A stretch of DNA of 64,000 bases from Thermoplasmata archaeon (GTDB lineage: Archaea > Thermoplasmatota > Thermoplasmata > Lutacidiplasmatales > UBA184): assembly GCA_027306505.1 (NCBI GenBank), contig DAHUZP010000081.1:1-64000 (forward strand), in the 5' to 3' direction. A program made the translations under genes and the position numbers. The notes beneath the pieces are model-generated. The model saw nothing but the letters and a program-made list of their open reading frames with translations, was not told where the DNA came from and did no database searches. Positions 59,875 through 64,000 of the stretch are shown piece after piece. Within the stretch, counting starts at the first letter, position 1, and the number at the start of each line of letters is the position of its first letter.

Positions 59875-59922
59875 CTCCATTAGGGTCGGCGCGGCCACTC
59901 ACCCAGGGGACCTCAGGTACAG

Positions 59923-62900
59923 ATGGCTGACGCCGAGGAGACGGTCGTAGGGGGCCGCGAGAGCTGGTGGCGACGCCACGGGCTTGCCGTCGCCCTGCTC
60001 ATCACGGCGGCCGCGATCTCCTTCGTCATCCGGGTGCTCTACGCCTACCCGCTCATCTCGACGTGCGACATCTCCTACTGTTACGCGGGAGGGTCCGACT
60101 CGTTCTACCACTCCCGGGTCATGGAGTGGATCATCGGCAATCATACGAACCTCGTCCACGATCCCCTGCTCAACTACCCCGTGGGCTCCCAGAACCCCCG
60201 TGAGCCGCTCTTCGACTGGATGAACGCCATCCTGGGGATCCTCCTCGCCCCGTTCTTTGGCGGGGACGCGATCCGTGCCGGAATGTGGGTGCTCGAGATG
60301 CAGCCCCCGTTCTGGGCGGCGGTGGGCGTCTTCCCGGTCTACCTCATCGGCAAGGAGGTCAGCTCGCGCCGGATGGGCCTCCTCGCGGCGCTCCTCTACC
60401 CGCTCGTGGTGGGGAACATCGAGAGCACCGTCGCGACCTACGCGAACTACCTGCCCTTCTACACCTTCTTCGTCCTGCTCTCCGCCTACTGTTACCTCCA
60501 CACGGTCCGTCTCTCCGGGACGAGACGATGGGTGGAATCCTTCCGCTCCCCCCGGGCGATCTGGGAGGGGACGAAGGCGTTCGTCCGCGAGGAGGACCAC
60601 GCGCTGCGCTGGTCCGTCTTCACCGGCGTCACCCTCGGCGCGACGATGTTCGCCTGGCAGGGGTACACCTACCTCATCGCCCTCATCATGGTCTTCATGT
60701 TCATCACGGTCCTGACGGAGCGGATCCGCCGTCACGACACCTGGGGCGCCTACCTGCTCACGATCCTCTCGGGGACCATCGGGTTCCTGATCGCGATGCC
60801 CTACTACTTCGCGCAGGGGGAGTTCGGTTACTGGTTCACCGTCCCGCTGCTGCTCTTCTTCGGGGGCCTTTTGGTGCTGCTCCCGTTCCTCATGCTGCGT
60901 GACAGCCCGTGGGTCATCAGCGTGCCCGTGCTCCTCGGCAGCGTCACGGCGGCCGGTGGCGCCCTCTACCTCTACAGCCCCTACTACTTCCAGTCGGTCC
61001 TGACGGGCCAGGGTTACTTCATCAAGAACCTCATCTTCTCGACCGTCGCCGAGGCCCAGGCGCCCAGCTTCGATGCGCTCATCGTGAGCTACGGCATCGC
61101 GACCTTCATCCTCACCTTCGCGGGCCTCGCGATCTTCGTCGCCTACCTGTTCATCTACCGCTTCCGGCGCGAGCACGTCTTCATGGTGGTCTTCGGCCTG
61201 CTCGGGATCTACCTGCCCATCTCGGCCGCGAAGTTCTTCCTGATCGGCTCGCCCGTCTTCGTCCTCCTCCCGGCGGAGGTCCTGCTCATCGCGCTGGACC
61301 GCGTGGGCGGCTACCCCCAGATGCGGCGCAACCTCTCCTCGCTGTCGGAGAGGGGCGGCGGCTCGCTGCTCGCCCTGCGGAGGACCTTCAAGCTCCGCCA
61401 CCTGGTCCTCGGCATCATCATCCTCCTCGTGGTCATCCCCAACGTCTCCTGGGGCGTCGACGCGGGGATCCCCTACAACGTCCAGTCCCAGTACAGCCAG
61501 CAGATCTACGCCTCGCTCCCCACGGTCCTCCAGACCAGCGCGGCCAACGCCTCGTCCTTCTACCTGGGGATCGCCGGCATCCAGACGGACACCCCCCAGC
61601 AGTACGACGAGAGCGGGTACAACTGGCTCGCGACACAGGATACCCAGTTAGCCCCCCAGGACCGTCCCGCCTTCGTCAGTTGGTGGGACTACGGTTTCCA
61701 GGCGATCGACCAGGGGAAACATCCCAGCGTCGCCGACAACTTCCAGGAGGGGATCGACCCCGCCGGTAACTTCCTGCTCGCCCAGAACGAGTCGCTCGCG
61801 ATCTCCTACATGACCGCGGACCTGCTGGAGTCCGCCTACACCCACCGGGGCGCGACCTCGTGCAACTGGGGCGACCTCATGGGCACCCTGCGGGCGGACG
61901 GGCTCAACACCTCCCTCCTCCAGGACTACCTCACCAACACCTCCGTGGACGTGAAGCTGGTCGCCAACAACCCCTCCTTCTACGGACCGAAGGACACGAG
62001 CAATCTGGACGCGCTGAACTCGATGTACGATGCGGTGAGCTACCTCATCGGCAGCACGCTCACGGAGAACGCCGTCGCCCAGGTCTACCAGGACACCGAG
62101 GTCTGCACCGGCTGGTCCATCCGCTACGCCATGGCGGACACCCGTCTCTTCCCGACCAGCGGGTCCAACACCGGGATCTACTACGCCCCGGTCGACCTCA
62201 CCGACGGGGTCATCGGCTCGGGCGGGATCCCGACCTATTACTTCACCGTCACCGTGACGGGCTCCGACGGGAACACCTACCCCCTGGGCCAGGTCCCCTC
62301 GGGCGTCCAGACGGTCTCGAGCCAGATCAACTACAACTCCGCGTTCTACAACTCGATGATCTACAAGATCGAGGCGGGGTACAACGGCTCGCAGATCGGC
62401 ACGAGCAACGGCATCCCCGGCCTCACGCTCTCCTCCAGCAACCCGGAGCCGGGCTGGATGATGCAGCACTTCGTGCTGGGGTACCGGACGGCCTACTACT
62501 GCCCCTACACGGACTACCAGGCCCACCCGAACTGCTTCTCGGCGGTGAACTACAACGTCGCCCTCAAGCACCAGATCCTGAGCCAGGGGACCTCCGACCT
62601 GTCCGCCTCGACCTACTTCAACTCGGGCGGCGAGACCATCCTTGAGTACTACCATGGCGCGACGGTGAGCGGCACGGTGCGCACCTACGACGGCACCCCG
62701 GTGCCCGGCATCCGCCTCACCATCGATGACTCGTGGGGCTACCCCCACATGACCACGGTCACGGACTCCCACGGGGACTACCAGCTCATCGCCCCGCCGG
62801 GGAACGACTCCATCATCGCGAGCTACGGCTCGCTCACCCCCTTGACCCAGGTCGGCGCGACGCAGGTGGGCATCTACAACATCACCGTGAGCGCGGGACA

Positions 62901-64000
62901 GGGGTTCGGGACCGACAACACCCCGATCAACCCGCATATCATGCTCTCGAGCGGCACCATCCAGGGCCAGGTCTACTGGAACAAGGCGAACCAGTCCACC
63001 TTCCAGGCGACCGACACCGGGATCCCCGGCGCGGTGGTCACGGTCAACAACGGCTTGGGTTCCGTGGAGAGCGCGACCGCGGACTCGAGCGGCGCCTACG
63101 TGCTGCGCGGCCTCCCTCCCGGTAACTACAACGTCTCGGCCTCGGTGGGCGGCTTCTCCGAGAGCCAGAGCGCGGTGAAGCTGCTCAACGGGGCGATCTA
63201 CGATTCCAACATCGGCCTCCACGTGGCCCAGGTCCACGGGCGGGTCCTCAGTACGGCCGGTCAGGGCGTGAGCGGCGCCACGGTCACGGTCCTTGGCCCC
63301 GACCACTACGTGAACTCCACCCTCACGCCGATCGGCGGGAACTACTCCTTCTCCCCTCTGATCCCCGGCGTCTACACGCTGGTCGCCTCCGACGCCCACC
63401 GGCACAGCTCGGTCCCATTCCATGTGGACCTCTCGAGCTTCGAAGCGAACCAGACCGCGAACCTCACGCTCGAGACCCCGGTCTCCGTGAGCCTCCAGCC
63501 GCAGCTCCATGGCCTCGACTTCCCCAACCTGCCGGTGCGGTTCACCGCGCTCGGCGGGGGAGCGAACGGCTCCTACGTCTTCCAGACGGGGGCGGACGGA
63601 TGGGTCCACGCGACGATCCCCGCCGGGAACTGGTCCGTCTACGTGCTCGGCGTCGTGAACGGCACCTACGTCGCCGGCGTGGAGGACCTCGACCTCTCAC
63701 CCTCCGGCTCCGCGCTCCTCTCCTCCGGCCCGGTCCTCCCGCTCGGCTACGCCGAGCCGATCTCGGGCGTCGCCTACCTGCCGGGCTCCCCCTCGCCCCA
63801 GGCCGATGTCACGGTGACCCTGCAGGACTCCAACGGGGCGCTCATCACCACCACCACCGGCGCCCAGGGCTCCTATCGACTCTGGCTGCCAGAGGGCACC
63901 TACGCGGTGATGGCGAACTACTCCAGCGGTTCCGTCGACGCGGCGGCGATGGCCGGGGCGACGATCCGCGGCCCCACCGTCCTCGACCTGTCGCTCTCCA
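59923..64000 (+). CDS. aglB: AglB/STT3 oligosaccharyltransferase with long C-terminal repeat region (partial)
   Basis: At least 1359 residues; no stop before the window ends. It transfers a lipid-linked glycan to Asn of N-x-S/T sequons outside the membrane. Family features: an acidic motif at Asp59 (G-G-S-D-S-F-Y-H), a second at Glu94-Asp98 (E-P-L-F-D), about 13 membrane helices to residue 515, and the signature W-W-D-Y-G at 587-591. From about residue 910 it continues as four or five carboxypeptidase-regulatory-like beta domains (for example G-I-P-G-A-V-V-T-V followed by G-A-Y-V-L-R-G-L-P-P-G-N-Y). Usual AglB proteins are 600-1000 residues, so the extension is exceptional. Many sequons suggest self-glycosylation. 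Confidence 0.92.
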   Translation, partial: MADAEETVVGGRESWWRRHGLAVALLITAAAISFVIRVLYAYPLISTCDISYCYAGGSDSFYHSRVMEWIIGNHTNLVHDPLLNYPVGSQNPREPLFDWMNAILGILLAPFFGGDAIRAGMWVLEMQPPFWAAVGVFPVYLIGKEVSSRRMGLLAALLYPLVVGNIESTVATYANYLPFYTFFVLLSAYCYLHTVRLSGTRRWVESFRSPRAIWEGTKAFVREEDHALRWSVFTGVTLGATMFAWQGYTYLIALIMVFMFITVLTERIRRHDTWGAYLLTILSGTIGFLIAMPYYFAQGEFGYWFTVPLLLFFGGLLVLLPFLMLRDSPWVISVPVLLGSVTAAGGALYLYSPYYFQSVLTGQGYFIKNLIFSTVAEAQAPSFDALIVSYGIATFILTFAGLAIFVAYLFIYRFRREHVFMVVFGLLGIYLPISAAKFFLIGSPVFVLLPAEVLLIALDRVGGYPQMRRNLSSLSERGGGSLLALRRTFKLRHLVLGIIILLVVIPNVSWGVDAGIPYNVQSQYSQQIYASLPTVLQTSAANASSFYLGIAGIQTDTPQQYDESGYNWLATQDTQLAPQDRPAFVSWWDYGFQAIDQGKHPSVADNFQEGIDPAGNFLLAQNESLAISYMTADLLESAYTHRGATSCNWGDLMGTLRADGLNTSLLQDYLTNTSVDVKLVANNPSFYGPKDTSNLDALNSMYDAVSYLIGSTLTENAVAQVYQDTEVCTGWSIRYAMADTRLFPTSGSNTGIYYAPVDLTDGVIGSGGIPTYYFTVTVTGSDGNTYPLGQVPSGVQTVSSQINYNSAFYNSMIYKIEAGYNGSQIGTSNGIPGLTLSSSNPEPGWMMQHFVLGYRTAYYCPYTDYQAHPNCFSAVNYNVALKHQILSQGTSDLSASTYFNSGGETILEYYHGATVSGTVRTYDGTPVPGIRLTIDDSWGYPHMTTVTDSHGDYQLIAPPGNDSIIASYGSLTPLTQVGATQVGIYNITVSAGQGFGTDNTPINPHIMLSSGTIQGQVYWNKANQSTFQATDTGIPGAVVTVNNGLGSVESATADSSGAYVLRGLPPGNYNVSASVGGFSESQSAVKLLNGAIYDSNIGLHVAQVHGRVLSTAGQGVSGATVTVLGPDHYVNSTLTPIGGNYSFSPLIPGVYTLVASDAHRHSSVPFHVDLSSFEANQTANLTLETPVSVSLQPQLHGLDFPNLPVRFTALGGGANGSYVFQTGADGWVHATIPAGNWSVYVLGVVNGTYVAGVEDLDLSPSGSALLSSGPVLPLGYAEPISGVAYLPGSPSPQADVTVTLQDSNGALITTTTGAQGSYRLWLPEGTYAVMANYSSGSVDAAAMAGATIRGPTVLDLSLS

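Overview
The window is archaeal chromosomal DNA of very high GC content. Archaeal markers include ribosomal proteins eS4, eL32 and eL19, the RNase P protein Rpp29, PCNA, an AglB/STT3 oligosaccharyltransferase with a WWDYG motif, archaeal HMG-CoA synthase, DUF99, DUF106, DUF835 and PAC2 proteins, and TATA boxes a short distance before start codons. The gene content (many PKD/Kelch surface proteins, DUF835 and MEDS domains, an S10/spc cluster without eL34 or eL14 between secY and truB) fits an uncultured high-GC Thermoplasmatota lineage. That placement is an inference and no rRNA is present to confirm it.

Layout. 0-8.3 kb: a transposase-like remnant at the left edge, a small membrane protein, an MFS exporter, a PAC2 protein with a small partner, a Kelch/PKD surface protein and a winged-helix-like regulator. 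8.3-13 kb: tRNA-Ala carrying an intron in its T-loop, then an XRE-type regulator followed by a mevalonate-entry operon: HMG-CoA synthase, a thiolase-like protein without catalytic Cys and His, a DUF35 protein and a DUF835 protein. 13-21 kb: an IS1182-like transposase relic containing a 12-bp tandem repeat, small membrane and zinc-ribbon proteins, a GT4 glycosyltransferase, a MarR regulator, tRNA-Arg, DUF99 and DUF2203 proteins.

21.4-34.6 kb is a continuous ribosomal protein cluster of 23 genes (uL3 to uL15, including Rpp29), mostly with 1-11 nt overlaps. Many of its proteins carry long Ala/Pro/Lys-rich tails, and uS5 has a Gly/Arg (RGG-like) tail. A convergent pair (DNA methyltransferase, membrane protein) separates it from secY, a DUF106 insertase-like protein, cmk and truB, then cysS.

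43-53 kb: a classical thiolase, a GNAT acetyltransferase, PCNA and a MEDS-domain protein, all on the minus strand. They are followed by a tightly overlapping plus-strand cassette: a LeuA/homocitrate-synthase-like enzyme, LeuC, LeuD, a LeuB-like dehydrogenase, a thiolase with intact active site, and a second DUF35 protein. 53-64 kb is a cell-surface region: a membrane-anchored secreted protein, a sedolisin (S53) protease with a PKD-type array, and a very long AglB-like protein that runs off the right edge with carboxypeptidase-regulatory-like repeats at its C-terminus.

Most notable observations: the T-loop tRNA intron, supported by a complete bulge-helix-bulge; the catalytically broken thiolase inside the mevalonate operon, with an intact paralogue plus second DUF35 elsewhere; the tandem-repeat-bearing transposase relic; the low-complexity ribosomal protein tails; and extended forms of SecY, DUF106 and AglB.
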